Below are positions 18,183-26,207 of a stretch of 64,000 bases of DNA, one piece after another. A model generated the notes under the pieces. That model was not told where the DNA came from and searched no databases. It saw only the letters and a list, made by a program, of their open reading frames with translations. Source of the stretch: Deltaproteobacteria bacterium (GTDB lineage Bacteria > Desulfobacterota > Desulfobacteria > Desulfobacterales > GCA-2748835); the NCBI GenBank assembly GCA_002748835.1, contig PDTL01000021.1, positions 1 to 64,000 on the forward strand, given 5' to 3'. The position numbers and the translations under genes are program-made. The number at the start of each line of letters is the position of its first letter. Within the stretch, counting starts at the first letter, position 1.

Positions 18183-18628
18183 ATACACCTCTTTTGGAAA
18201 CAACTGGTTGAAAAGCAGCCCGGGTTCAAACGGCTGCAACGATATCCAGCCGGTATTGAATGAAGGTCTGATTTCAAGATGGATGCGTACTTACGGTTTG
18301 AAGCGGTGTAACTGGAAGGGCTGGGATGCATTCCGGCGTTACATCGGCCTGCGTGTTGTTACCTTCAAACCTGCAAAAAAACAGGGGTTCCTGTACGCCC
18401 AGCTGCGCGGTGACACCGGGAAGGGTGCGGCCTGGACGGGTTGCAGACTGCTCAATGTATTATTTGACTGTCCCTGATCCTGTTTGACTGTCCCTGATCC
18501 TGCTTTTTCGTCCGCAACAAGGGGCTGTAGCGATGCTGCATTTGTACGCATCCGCCGAATGACATATGCTCAAGCGCCGGACAAAAGCACGCTTCGGCAG
18601 TGTGGGGAAATTCAGGATATAATGCAGC
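18183..18628. other. Gene-free decay region between regulator and asd remnant
   Basis: No convincing gene is visible on either strand. Short frames such as 18208-18477 (+) have no recognisable content. The stretch holds a 20-bp tandem repeat (18463-18502) and lies next to a truncated asd, consistent with degenerate inserted DNA. Confidence 0.5.
18454..18502. repeat. 20-bp tandem repeat plus motif shared with 47.3 kb
   Basis: The unit tttgactgtccctgatcctg occurs twice in direct succession (18463-18482, 18483-18502). The sequence 18454-18473, including tattatttgactgtcc, recurs exactly for 20 bases at 47291-47310. It may be the end of a small mobile or REP-type element. Confidence 0.75.
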
Positions 18629-18928
18629 TTACACCGCAAACTCCCGTACAATCCCGAGAATCCGACGAATGGGTTCTGCTGCCCCCCAGAGCAGCTGGTC
18701 GCCAACGGTAAACGCCGTCAGGTACCTATCCCCCATCATCAATTTGCGGAGACGGCCCACCGGAATCTCCAGGGTTCCGGCGGCCTTTGCCGGTGTGAGT
18801 CCCGCGAGGGTGGATGCCTTGTCATTGGGCACCACCTGCACCCAGTCATTGTTAGCGGCAATCGCCGCTTCGATTTCATCCAAGGGCACAGACGTTGTCA
18901 GCTTGATAAAAGAAACGCGGTTGAACAT
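18629..18928 (-). pseudogene. asd: 3' fragment of aspartate-semialdehyde dehydrogenase
   Basis: The 99-residue frame matches only the last quarter of Asd: VVPNDKASTLAGLTPAKAAG, VGRLRKLMMGDRYLTAFTVG and WGAAEPIRRIL correspond to the end of the roughly 370-residue enzyme of lysine, threonine and methionine synthesis. The catalytic cysteine and NADP-binding domain are absent. Homology begins about 6 residues after the first Met and the upstream sequence is unrelated (a terminator hairpin and the beta-helix gene), so this is a truncated remnant; a full asd is expected elsewhere. Confidence 0.85.
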
Positions 18929-18934
18929 GTATGC

Positions 18935-18966
18935 GCCCCGGCAGATGCCTGCCTGGGCGTTTTTTT
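18935..18966 (+). terminator. Rho-independent terminator on the plus strand
   Basis: The stem gccccggcag / ctgcctgggc (9 of 10 paired) with an ATGC loop is followed by GTTTTTTT (T tract 18960-18966). It points along the plus strand, yet no plus-strand gene lies upstream and both flanking genes are on the minus strand, so it appears displaced. Confidence 0.75.
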
Positions 18967-20470
18967 ATTGAAAAAGGAGGAGAATGCCCCACAAGGCCGG
19001 ATGTGAAGCGGGCCCACCCGATGCACCCAGCGTGCCGATACCGATCGTCCCCTCCGGGGGCGGCACCGGTAGTGTGGCACCGCTGATAAACTCATCAGCA
19101 CCGATGTCAACAGGAGGGGCAATATCTCTTCTGCTCCCGTCATAATCAAAAATAATGTCGTTTACGCCTACACCGGCCCCTACAGCCGGACTGGAAGCCT
19201 GCAAATGATACTGCGGGGTTAACCCGGGGGCCGCTTCCAGAGAGTTGTTGTCGCTTTGCATATGGATTTTCCAGTCGGCAAGGCCGCCTGTGAAGTCTGA
19301 CCGTCTATCCTCGAAAGAGGCGATGCCTGCCGGAGCAAAGTAGATGTTGTTGGAGAGATCGGCATCGCCTTCCAGGGCACTGAAGCCGCCCAACTCCGTC
19401 TCATGACGGATCAGCACAAGAGGGGCTTGCGAGGCACCTGCCGCCACGGCAAAAATATTGTTTTTTATCACCGGTTCGACGCAGCCATGATGGGGAACCG
19501 AGGGATCCCAGTCCTTCCAGGACGAGCCAAAGAACAAGGCGCTTTGCTGGCCACTTTGGACGGCATCCATGACCGTATTGTTGTATACCCCGGGTTGATA
19601 GGCGGCATAAAGTCCCACACCGGCATAGTGGGTACCAACAATAATACTGTTACTGAGCTGGCCGCGAATGTTTTCATAGTAGCCGGGATTGGCCGCCGCA
19701 TCAAACCACTCTACTGACGTATCAAAGCCCAGAGAAACCCCGAGTCCGCCGGTATTCATGATGAGGCAGCGATCAATCACACAGTCGGTCGCCCCGCCCT
19801 TTGCATAGATACCGGTGGTGGCGATATCGTGAAGATAACACGCCTGCACCACCATGCGGTCGGCATTGACATTGTCAATACCCTCGGCGTTGCTGTTATC
19901 CCGTACACCTGTATGATGAATTTCACACCGTTGAATGAGGGCGTCATCACTGAGAGGCACCAGTTTAATGGCGTCCCGGCCGGTGTGATGAACACAGCAA
20001 TCGCTGATGGTCAAATGCGATGCGCCGTAGAGCGGTTCACCGCCCCCCCAGTTCCAGGTTGACTCTGTCTTGACCCCGTAATAGTACCCTCCCCTGATCT
20101 CCAGCCGGCTCAGCGTCGTATACGCGGCGTTTACATCTACCCAAATCGCCATACCGATATTCTCATTCGTTGTTGGTGCCTGAATACACGCCAGTTCTCC
20201 CGTGTGGGATTGGATGGTGATATGGGGATAACGGATTCGAAATTCGCTGGAGACATAGGTCCCCGCTCTGAGGGTCACCGTGTCTCCTGCCGCCAACAGG
20301 GATTCCACGTGGGCCAGTGTTTGAAACGGCTGCGCCATAGAACCATTCCCTGTGGTATCATTGCCAGTTGGGGAAAGATAATATTCTGCAGCCATCACAG
20401 AAGATGATGCCAGGAGGCATAGACTTCCCCAAACCATGAACCAACGTGATAAGAATGCTGTTGTCTTCAT
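18965..20470 (-). CDS. Secreted parallel beta-helix protein
   Basis: This 501-residue protein has a clear signal peptide (MKTTAFLSRWFMVWGSLCLL... cut after VMA), then a DUF1565-like start YYLSPTGNDTTGNGS and a long right-handed beta-helix (repeats such as LTISDCCVHHTGRDAIKL and LIQRCEIHHTGVRDNSNAEG) of the pectate-lyase or polysaccharide-binding kind. It ends with a Pro/Gly linker and ASGGPASHPALWGILLLFQ, a hydrophobic stretch that stops abruptly. Start ATG 20470 follows AAGGAGA; the Met at 20518 has no such site. Probably exported and possibly surface anchored; enzymatic role unproven. It sits between parts of an iron-uptake locus with no evident link to it. Confidence 0.75.
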   Translation of the reverse strand: MKTTAFLSRWFMVWGSLCLLASSSVMAAEYYLSPTGNDTTGNGSMAQPFQTLAHVESLLAAGDTVTLRAGTYVSSEFRIRYPHITIQSHTGELACIQAPTTNENIGMAIWVDVNAAYTTLSRLEIRGGYYYGVKTESTWNWGGGEPLYGASHLTISDCCVHHTGRDAIKLVPLSDDALIQRCEIHHTGVRDNSNAEGIDNVNADRMVVQACYLHDIATTGIYAKGGATDCVIDRCLIMNTGGLGVSLGFDTSVEWFDAAANPGYYENIRGQLSNSIIVGTHYAGVGLYAAYQPGVYNNTVMDAVQSGQQSALFFGSSWKDWDPSVPHHGCVEPVIKNNIFAVAAGASQAPLVLIRHETELGGFSALEGDADLSNNIYFAPAGIASFEDRRSDFTGGLADWKIHMQSDNNSLEAAPGLTPQYHLQASSPAVGAGVGVNDIIFDYDGSRRDIAPPVDIGADEFISGATLPVPPPEGTIGIGTLGASGGPASHPALWGILLLFQ

Positions 20471-20612
20471 GCGTCTCTCCTTGGGTTGAATATTGCAGGT
20501 TGTCCCATAAATGAACACAGCGTATCAAATTTCGGTGAAATAATCTGATTTTTTTGGGGGGAAGCCTTCCACAAAAAGCCATAGTTGAAATAGTTGTCAT
20601 CCCGTCATTTTG

Positions 20613-20668
20613 TTAGGTATACAGAAATACCTGTTTTTTTGCCAGAGGAAAATTTCAACTTTTTCCTC
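20613..20668 (+). promoter_or_regulatory. Two hairpins in the leader of the ABC transporter operon
   Basis: Within the 377-base gap 20471-20847, a 5-bp hairpin AGGTA/TACCT (20615-20632) is followed by seven T (20634-20640), resembling a weak terminator. Next comes a perfect 8-bp stem GAGGAAAA/TTTTCCTC (20645-20668). They precede the ABC genes by about 180 bases and might be an attenuator or regulator site. The remainder of the gap is AT-rich with no gene seen. Confidence 0.35.
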
Positions 20669-20847
20669 CGGGCTGCCCAGGATATACAAATGGCTTATGA
20701 TTCCCATGTCTGTTTTCCCAAAAAAAAGTCCCCATTTTCTGATAGTTTCCCGATTCCGGTATTTTTATTCCCGCATTTGGTAGCCCCCTGTTTTCTTTTT
20801 ATTTAGAATGCGCTCTATAAAAACCGAGACGCAAGGAGTCAGATGAT

Positions 20848-22656
20848 ATGGACGTAGCAGCAGACAATCAGACGATGACAGACAGGGATACAGATCTTTC
20901 CCCGCCTGTCGGCAAGGGCATCTGGGCGTTGATGCATCCGGTCAAAAAGGGCATTGCCACCGCCATGGCCATGGGCGCTTTGGGCGTCATTCTCGGCCTT
21001 GGCGCCATTGCCCTCCTTGCCGGTTGCCTGGCCGGGCTGCTCAAGCCGGGTGGCCACCCCTGGTGGTGGTTTTGGGGCGCAGTGATGCTGACCCTTGGCA
21101 GCCTCTTTCTACGCATCCATGCCTTCAAGGTCTCTCATCTGGCGGCCTTTGATCTGGAAGTGATTTTGCGGACCGATATGGCAGCCCGTCTGGGCCGGCT
21201 CCCCCTGGGCTATCTTCTCCAGGAAGGGACAGGCGCCCTTGCCAAGGTTCTCCAAGACGATGTGCGCAACCTGCACGCATTTGTCGCCGATTCCACGCCC
21301 ATGGTCGGCCGCAGTGTGGCCATGCCAGTGGTCACACTGATGTTGATTGGCATCATTGACTGGCGCCTGACCCTGGTTTCTCTGGCGGTATTACTCGTGG
21401 GCCTTATTGTCATGTCGATGGCCATGCGCAGTAATAAGGAATTGCAAAAAGCCTATGATTCCCTGCAGGAGCGTGTTGCCGGAACCGTGATTGAATTTGT
21501 CCAGGCCATGCCAGTGGTACGCACCTTTGATGACGGTGCGTCTTCGTTTGGCCGTTACCAGTCTGCCCTCGAAGGATTTAAGGATGTCCTGATCAGATGG
21601 CTGCAACTTGCCGGCACCAGCGGCAGGATCGGTGTGGTTCTGCTGGGCCCCCTACCCACTCTGCTGGCCGTGGCCTGCACCGGTTTTATCCTCTTTCGTC
21701 AGGGACTTGCCTCCATCCCCTCATGGACAGCCATTTTGCTGCTGGGAACCGGACTTGCAGAATCCCTGATGCCGCTCATGTGGCTCAACCACCTGATCCG
21801 CAGGGCCAATGCCAGTGCCTTGCGGATTCAGCAGCTTCAGGCCCGAAAACTGCAATTCAGCTCCGCCTTTGCCCGGATGCCTCGTGATGCCTCGGTGACT
21901 TTTGAGAAGGTGAGCTTTACCTATGAAGGCCGGCAGGACGAAGCCCTGAGCAAGGTCAGTTTTCATGCGCCGCAAGGCAAAGTAACCGCCCTGGTTGGGC
22001 CGAGCGGTGCGGGAAAGACCACAGTGGCCCGGCTTATCCCCCGTTTCTGGGACGTGACCGCCGGTTCGGTTCGAGTGGGAGACGTAGATGTCCGTGATCT
22101 GCAAACCCAAACCCTGATGGACCATGTCGCCTTTGTCTTCCAGGATACGTTCCTGTTTAAGGATACCCTTGCCGCCAATATTCGTCTTGGCCGCCCTGAA
22201 GCGACGGATGAAGAAGTTCAGGCAGCGGCAAAAGCCGCCCAGATTCATGAGTTTATTACTCGCCTGCCCGACGGTTATGATACCATTGCCGGAGAGCGGG
22301 GCACCCGGCTGTCTGGCGGAGAACGTCAGCGGGTAACCCTTGCCCGGGCCATCCTGCGAAATTGCCCCATTGTTGTGCTTGATGAAGCCACCGCCTTTGC
22401 CGACCCGGAAAACGAGGCTGCCATCATCGCTGCCATGGCCAACCTGATGCGGGGAAAAACCGTGATTATTATCGCCCACCGCCTGGCAACCATCCAGCAT
22501 GTGGATCAGATTGTGGTGCTCGATCAAGGCCGGGTGAGCGAAACAGGACGACATGAAGCACTGCTGGAACAAGACGGCGTCTATACCCGGTTATGGAAAA
22601 AATATGAACAGGCCCAGGGTTGGAGCCTGCGCGGCGAAAAAAGGACAACACAATGA
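20848..22656 (+). CDS. ABC transporter, fused permease-ATPase (siderophore type), subunit 1
   Basis: This 602-residue half-transporter has five to six membrane segments in the first 320 residues and a C-terminal nucleotide-binding domain: Walker A GPSGAGKTT, Q-loop FQDTFLF, signature LSGGERQR, Walker B IVVLDEATAFAD and the H-loop IIIAHRLA. It pairs with the next gene, whose start overlaps its stop (ATGA), so the two should form a heterodimer like YbtP/YbtQ or IrtA/IrtB, which move ferric siderophores across the inner membrane. AAGGAG lies nine bases before the ATG. Direction of transport is inferred from the neighbouring TonB receptor and PchR-like regulator. Confidence 0.9.
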   Translation: MDVAADNQTMTDRDTDLSPPVGKGIWALMHPVKKGIATAMAMGALGVILGLGAIALLAGCLAGLLKPGGHPWWWFWGAVMLTLGSLFLRIHAFKVSHLAAFDLEVILRTDMAARLGRLPLGYLLQEGTGALAKVLQDDVRNLHAFVADSTPMVGRSVAMPVVTLMLIGIIDWRLTLVSLAVLLVGLIVMSMAMRSNKELQKAYDSLQERVAGTVIEFVQAMPVVRTFDDGASSFGRYQSALEGFKDVLIRWLQLAGTSGRIGVVLLGPLPTLLAVACTGFILFRQGLASIPSWTAILLLGTGLAESLMPLMWLNHLIRRANASALRIQQLQARKLQFSSAFARMPRDASVTFEKVSFTYEGRQDEALSKVSFHAPQGKVTALVGPSGAGKTTVARLIPRFWDVTAGSVRVGDVDVRDLQTQTLMDHVAFVFQDTFLFKDTLAANIRLGRPEATDEEVQAAAKAAQIHEFITRLPDGYDTIAGERGTRLSGGERQRVTLARAILRNCPIVVLDEATAFADPENEAAIIAAMANLMRGKTVIIIAHRLATIQHVDQIVVLDQGRVSETGRHEALLEQDGVYTRLWKKYEQAQGWSLRGEKRTTQ

Positions 22657-24416
22657 ACGATACATCCATTCCCCCCCTGCACCAAACCTGGCAGCGGATG
22701 CTTCTCGCCGCAGGACAGGAAGCAAACGCCCTGAAAACAAGCATATTATTTACCGTGGTGGCTGCCGTTGCCCAGGGGCTGGCCTTTGCCTGTTTTTATC
22801 CGTTTTTTTCCGCCCTGTTTGCCTCGCCGGTTCAAGGGAAACGGGCCCTGTTGTGGTTGTTCGTCCTCATCCTTTTTGCCCTGGTGGATGCAGTCGGCCG
22901 CTGGCTTGCCAGAAAATTTGACTATTCCGAATCCTTTGCCTCCGTGACCCATGACCTCCGGATGAATCTGGGCAGACAGCTGCGACAGATCCCGCTGGAA
23001 ATCCTCTACAGCAAACGCAGTGGTGAACTGGCTTCGGTACTGGCCGGCAGTGTGGACGAGGTGGTCATGCCCATGGGCATGATGTCCGCCACGTTTCTCG
23101 GTATTATCATCACCCCTGTAGTAACGGCCCTGGCAACCTTTTTTGTGGACTGGCGGCTGGCCGTGTGCATGCTGGTGGTGTTCCCCTTGTCCATCCCCTT
23201 TTATCGTGAGCGACGACGCGCCAAAAGCAAAGAAATGCGGGAGCTGGCCACCGTCAATGCCACCCTCCAGGGAGAACTGGTGGAATATGTGCAGGGACTT
23301 TCTGTGCTGCGGTCTGTGAATCGTACCGGAAAACGCCAGGAACGCCTGCGTAAGATTCTGGCGCATCTGCGTGCGGTACAGCGTAAGGATGTGCTGGCGT
23401 CTGTCCGTCCCCAGCTCTTGATTTCGACCTTTGTTCAGGGCGGTTTGATGGTCATTGTCGGTCTTGCCCTGCATTTTGTGTTAAGCGGCAGCCTTCAGGT
23501 AGCTGCCATGGCTGCCCTGTTGGTGATTGTGGTGCGTTTTACCGAACCGATTGCCCTCCTTTTTGGCATCATCACGGTGTTTGATCTCATGGAGGCTGGC
23601 TTTGGTCGGATTGAAGAGACCCTGGCCATCGCCCCCCTGCCTGTACAACCGCCTGTCCAGGTTCCTGATCGATTTGATGTCTCTTTTGACCAGGTGAATT
23701 TTGCCTATGCCGGAGGGGATGGAAAGGTGTTAAAAGCGGTCTCTTTTTCCGCCCCGGAACAGAGCATGACCGCTTTGGTGGGACCGAGCGGTGCAGGCAA
23801 GACAACGGTTACCCGCCTGCTCATGCGCTATGCCGATCCCCAGAGCGGTGTAATCCGCATTGGAGGAAAGGATATCCGCTCCATGGATCTAAAAACGCTC
23901 ATGGGATGCGTTTCCGTGGTCTTCCAGGATGTCTATCTTTTTGACGATACCATTGCCGCCAATATCCGCATGGGCAGGCAGGATGCCACCGATGAGGCGG
24001 TCGAGGCCGCAGCCAGGGCTGCCCATTGCCATGAATTTATCCACCGCCTGCCCCAGGGATACGACACCCGGGTCGGTGATATCGGCGGCCGGCTGTCCGG
24101 TGGAGAACGCCAGCGCATCAGTATTGCCCGGGCCATCCTGAAAGACGCCCCCATTGTGATTTTAGATGAACCCACCGCAGCCCTGGACACGGAAAGCGAA
24201 GTGGCCGTGCAAAAAGCCGTGGATGCCCTGGTCAGGGAACGGACGGTCTTTGTTATTGCCCATCGTTTGTCCACCATTGCCGCCGCAGACAACATTCTGG
24301 TCTTTGATCAGGGGCAGATTGCTGAAGCGGGGACCCATACAAAACTGCTGGCAGCGGGCGGCCGTTATCACGCCATGTGGCAGGCCCAGGAGCAGATCAA
24401 GCAGTGGCATGTATAA
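22653..24416 (+). CDS. ABC transporter, fused permease-ATPase (siderophore type), subunit 2
   Basis: This 587-residue protein has the same architecture as its upstream partner: an N-terminal membrane domain (hydrophobic segments such as ILFTVVAAVAQGLAFACFY), then Walker A GPSGAGKTT, FQDVYLFDDT, LSGGERQR, VILDEPTAALD and VIAHRLS. Both ATP sites therefore look competent. Start ATG 22653 overlaps the previous stop and follows AAAGGA; the earlier Met at 22620 lies inside the upstream gene. The family includes YbtQ/IrtB. A remnant methyltransferase follows 27 bases later. Confidence 0.9.
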   Translation: MNDTSIPPLHQTWQRMLLAAGQEANALKTSILFTVVAAVAQGLAFACFYPFFSALFASPVQGKRALLWLFVLILFALVDAVGRWLARKFDYSESFASVTHDLRMNLGRQLRQIPLEILYSKRSGELASVLAGSVDEVVMPMGMMSATFLGIIITPVVTALATFFVDWRLAVCMLVVFPLSIPFYRERRRAKSKEMRELATVNATLQGELVEYVQGLSVLRSVNRTGKRQERLRKILAHLRAVQRKDVLASVRPQLLISTFVQGGLMVIVGLALHFVLSGSLQVAAMAALLVIVVRFTEPIALLFGIITVFDLMEAGFGRIEETLAIAPLPVQPPVQVPDRFDVSFDQVNFAYAGGDGKVLKAVSFSAPEQSMTALVGPSGAGKTTVTRLLMRYADPQSGVIRIGGKDIRSMDLKTLMGCVSVVFQDVYLFDDTIAANIRMGRQDATDEAVEAAARAAHCHEFIHRLPQGYDTRVGDIGGRLSGGERQRISIARAILKDAPIVILDEPTAALDTESEVAVQKAVDALVRERTVFVIAHRLSTIAAADNILVFDQGQIAEAGTHTKLLAAGGRYHAMWQAQEQIKQWHV

Positions 24417-24443
24417 GGGACGTCTTGAAAAATAAAGAAAAAA

Positions 24444-24623
24444 ATGGTAGAAATTCGCCCTGCCTTTACTGAAGGCACCATCGCGAAACCCCTGCTGTTC
24501 ACCGTTGCCCTGCGTGCGTTTGGTACCCGGCAAAAACATCCGGTTCTGGGAGACGAAAAGAGTGCTCAGCTGATGGAACTCATTGATTATGATTTTCAGT
24601 CAGTTGCCAATTGTATAAAATAA
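24444..24623 (+). pseudogene. N-terminal remnant of an LCM/TcmP-type O-methyltransferase
   Basis: A 59-codon frame begins MVEIRPAFTEG and continues with PLLFTVALRAFGTR, VLGDEKSAQLM and IDYDFQ. This matches the opening of the leucine carboxyl methyltransferase (LCM/TcmP) family, which runs to about 270 residues and has its SAM motif (GaGLDTR) after this point. Here a TAA stops it before that motif, and the following 116 bases show no continuation. It was probably the third gene of the ABC operon, now truncated. Short true peptide is the less likely alternative. Confidence 0.6.
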
Positions 24624-24739
24624 TCTTTGCACAGAACCGGTAAAAGCAAAGCTGTTCAATGCTGACCGGTTTTAACTCTAAAAAAATCAACGTAATCTGC
24701 GGATCACATGATAATGGACAATGTGCCGGAAACAAGGGG

Positions 24740-26023
24740 TTAAAGTCGCCAGTAGCAGCCAAAAGCGGACGCGGCGGACTGGGGCAGCACTGCCTTCACA
24801 TCGACGACACACCCTTTTTCGCTCAGTTTCGCTGCGTAGGATTCCAGCGGCAGGGCCCTGTAGAATGCATGGGAGACCGCGATGACAATGCCATCCAGAC
24901 GCTCCATCGCTTCCCAGTCGATAAGGTCAATCTTGTACGCATCAAGCGCTTCTTGCTTATCTGCCATGGGATCATGCACCAAAACCGCTACGCCGTAGGA
25001 ATAAAGCTCGTGAATGATATCCACCACCCGCGTGTTGCGCAGATCCGGGCAGTCTTCCTTGAACGTCAGCCCCAGGATCCCGACACGGGCGTTTTTGATG
25101 TTAATGGAAGACTGAATCATCAGTTTCACGGTTTTCTCCGCGATGTATTTCCCCATGTGGTCGTTGATCCGGCGGCCGGACAGGATCACTTCCGGATGAT
25201 AGCCGACGGTCTGAGCCTTGTAGGTGAGATAGTAGGGATCCACGCCGATGCAGTGCCCGCCCACCAGACCGGGCCGGAATGGCAGAAAATTCCATTTGGT
25301 GCCGGCAGCTTCCAGTACGTTCAGGGTATTGATCCCCATCTGGTCAAAAATCAGGGCCAGCTCGTTGATCAGGGCAATGTTCACGTCCCGCTGGGTATTT
25401 TCGATGACCTTGGCGGCTTCCGCTTCCCGGATAGTATCGGTCAGGTGGGTGCCGGCCGTGATCACAGTCTGATAAAGTGCTTCGAGCATCCGGCCGACCG
25501 TCGGCGTATCGCCTGATACCACCTTGGTGATGGTGGGGAGCCGGCGTTCCTTGTCTCCGGGGTTGATTCGCTCCGGAGAATACCCCACGTTGAAATCGGT
25601 TTTCCAGATCATGCCGGATGCGAATTCGAGAATCGGTACGCAGACTTCTTCCGTGGCACCGGGGTAAACCGTTGACTCGTAAACCACCACCACCCCTTTT
25701 TTCATGTTGGCGCCCACGATTTTCGAGGCCTCTGCCAGCGGAGAGAGATCCGGCTGCTTGGATTCCGAGATGGGTGTGGGCACGGCGACAATAATCACAT
25801 CCGCTTGTGCAAGCGCTGACGGGTCTGCCGTATAATGGAGCCGGGTGGCAGCCTTCATCTCCTCAGCGGTCACTTCCAGGGTGGCATCCTGCCCGGACCG
25901 GCATTCGTCCACGCGGGCTTCATTGATATCAAATCCGATGGTGTCAAACAGCCGGCCGAATTCCACAGCCAGCGGCAGTCCCACATATCCCAGCCCGATG
26001 ATTGCAAGTGTCTTCTCGTGCAT
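24740..26023 (-). CDS. tviB: UDP-N-acetyl-hexosamine 6-dehydrogenase (TviB/WbpO type)
   Basis: This 427-residue nucleotide-sugar dehydrogenase oxidises a UDP-HexNAc at C6 to the uronic acid using two NAD+. It has an N-terminal GLGYVGLPLAVEFG nucleotide fold, the middle domain EAEAAKVIENTQRDVNIA, and the active-site Cys in GLVGGHCIGVDPYY, wording typical of the VipA/TviB/WbpO branch rather than UDP-glucose dehydrogenase. Start ATG 26023 is preferred over 26050, which has no binding site. It is the last gene of the sugar operon, 184 bases after rfbD. Its usual partner, a TviC/WbpP epimerase, survives only as a fragment at 28.6-28.8 kb. Confidence 0.85.
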   Translation of the reverse strand: MHEKTLAIIGLGYVGLPLAVEFGRLFDTIGFDINEARVDECRSGQDATLEVTAEEMKAATRLHYTADPSALAQADVIIVAVPTPISESKQPDLSPLAEASKIVGANMKKGVVVVYESTVYPGATEEVCVPILEFASGMIWKTDFNVGYSPERINPGDKERRLPTITKVVSGDTPTVGRMLEALYQTVITAGTHLTDTIREAEAAKVIENTQRDVNIALINELALIFDQMGINTLNVLEAAGTKWNFLPFRPGLVGGHCIGVDPYYLTYKAQTVGYHPEVILSGRRINDHMGKYIAEKTVKLMIQSSINIKNARVGILGLTFKEDCPDLRNTRVVDIIHELYSYGVAVLVHDPMADKQEALDAYKIDLIDWEAMERLDGIVIAVSHAFYRALPLESYAAKLSEKGCVVDVKAVLPQSAASAFGCYWRL

Positions 26024-26207
26024 TTCAGTTTCCAGCCTGTTTTGTCCCATTTAAAATCGACCTGCCTGTGAATCAGCAGGATCATAATCGACTCAACTGC
26101 TGTCCGTACAAATTTATGACGCTGGCGGCTCCGGTTTTTCAAAGCCGGCCCGCAGGCGCCGGGACAGGATGAACAGACCCCAAAGGGACACGTATAGCAC
26201 AGAGAGG

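Noticed and set aside
18208..18477. 89-codon plus-strand frame between the AraC gene and the asd remnant
   Set aside because: It runs into the tandem repeat, has no family resemblance and no clear ribosome binding site; treated as decay region.
24659..25516. Plus-strand frame of 285 codons opposite the TviB-type gene
   Set aside because: Antisense frame to a well-conserved dehydrogenase with no motif of its own.
26051..26207. Possible small membrane protein in the gap between rfbD and tviB
   Set aside because: One frame shows a hydrophobic stretch followed by basic residues, but it lacks a start codon and binding site, so it was not called.
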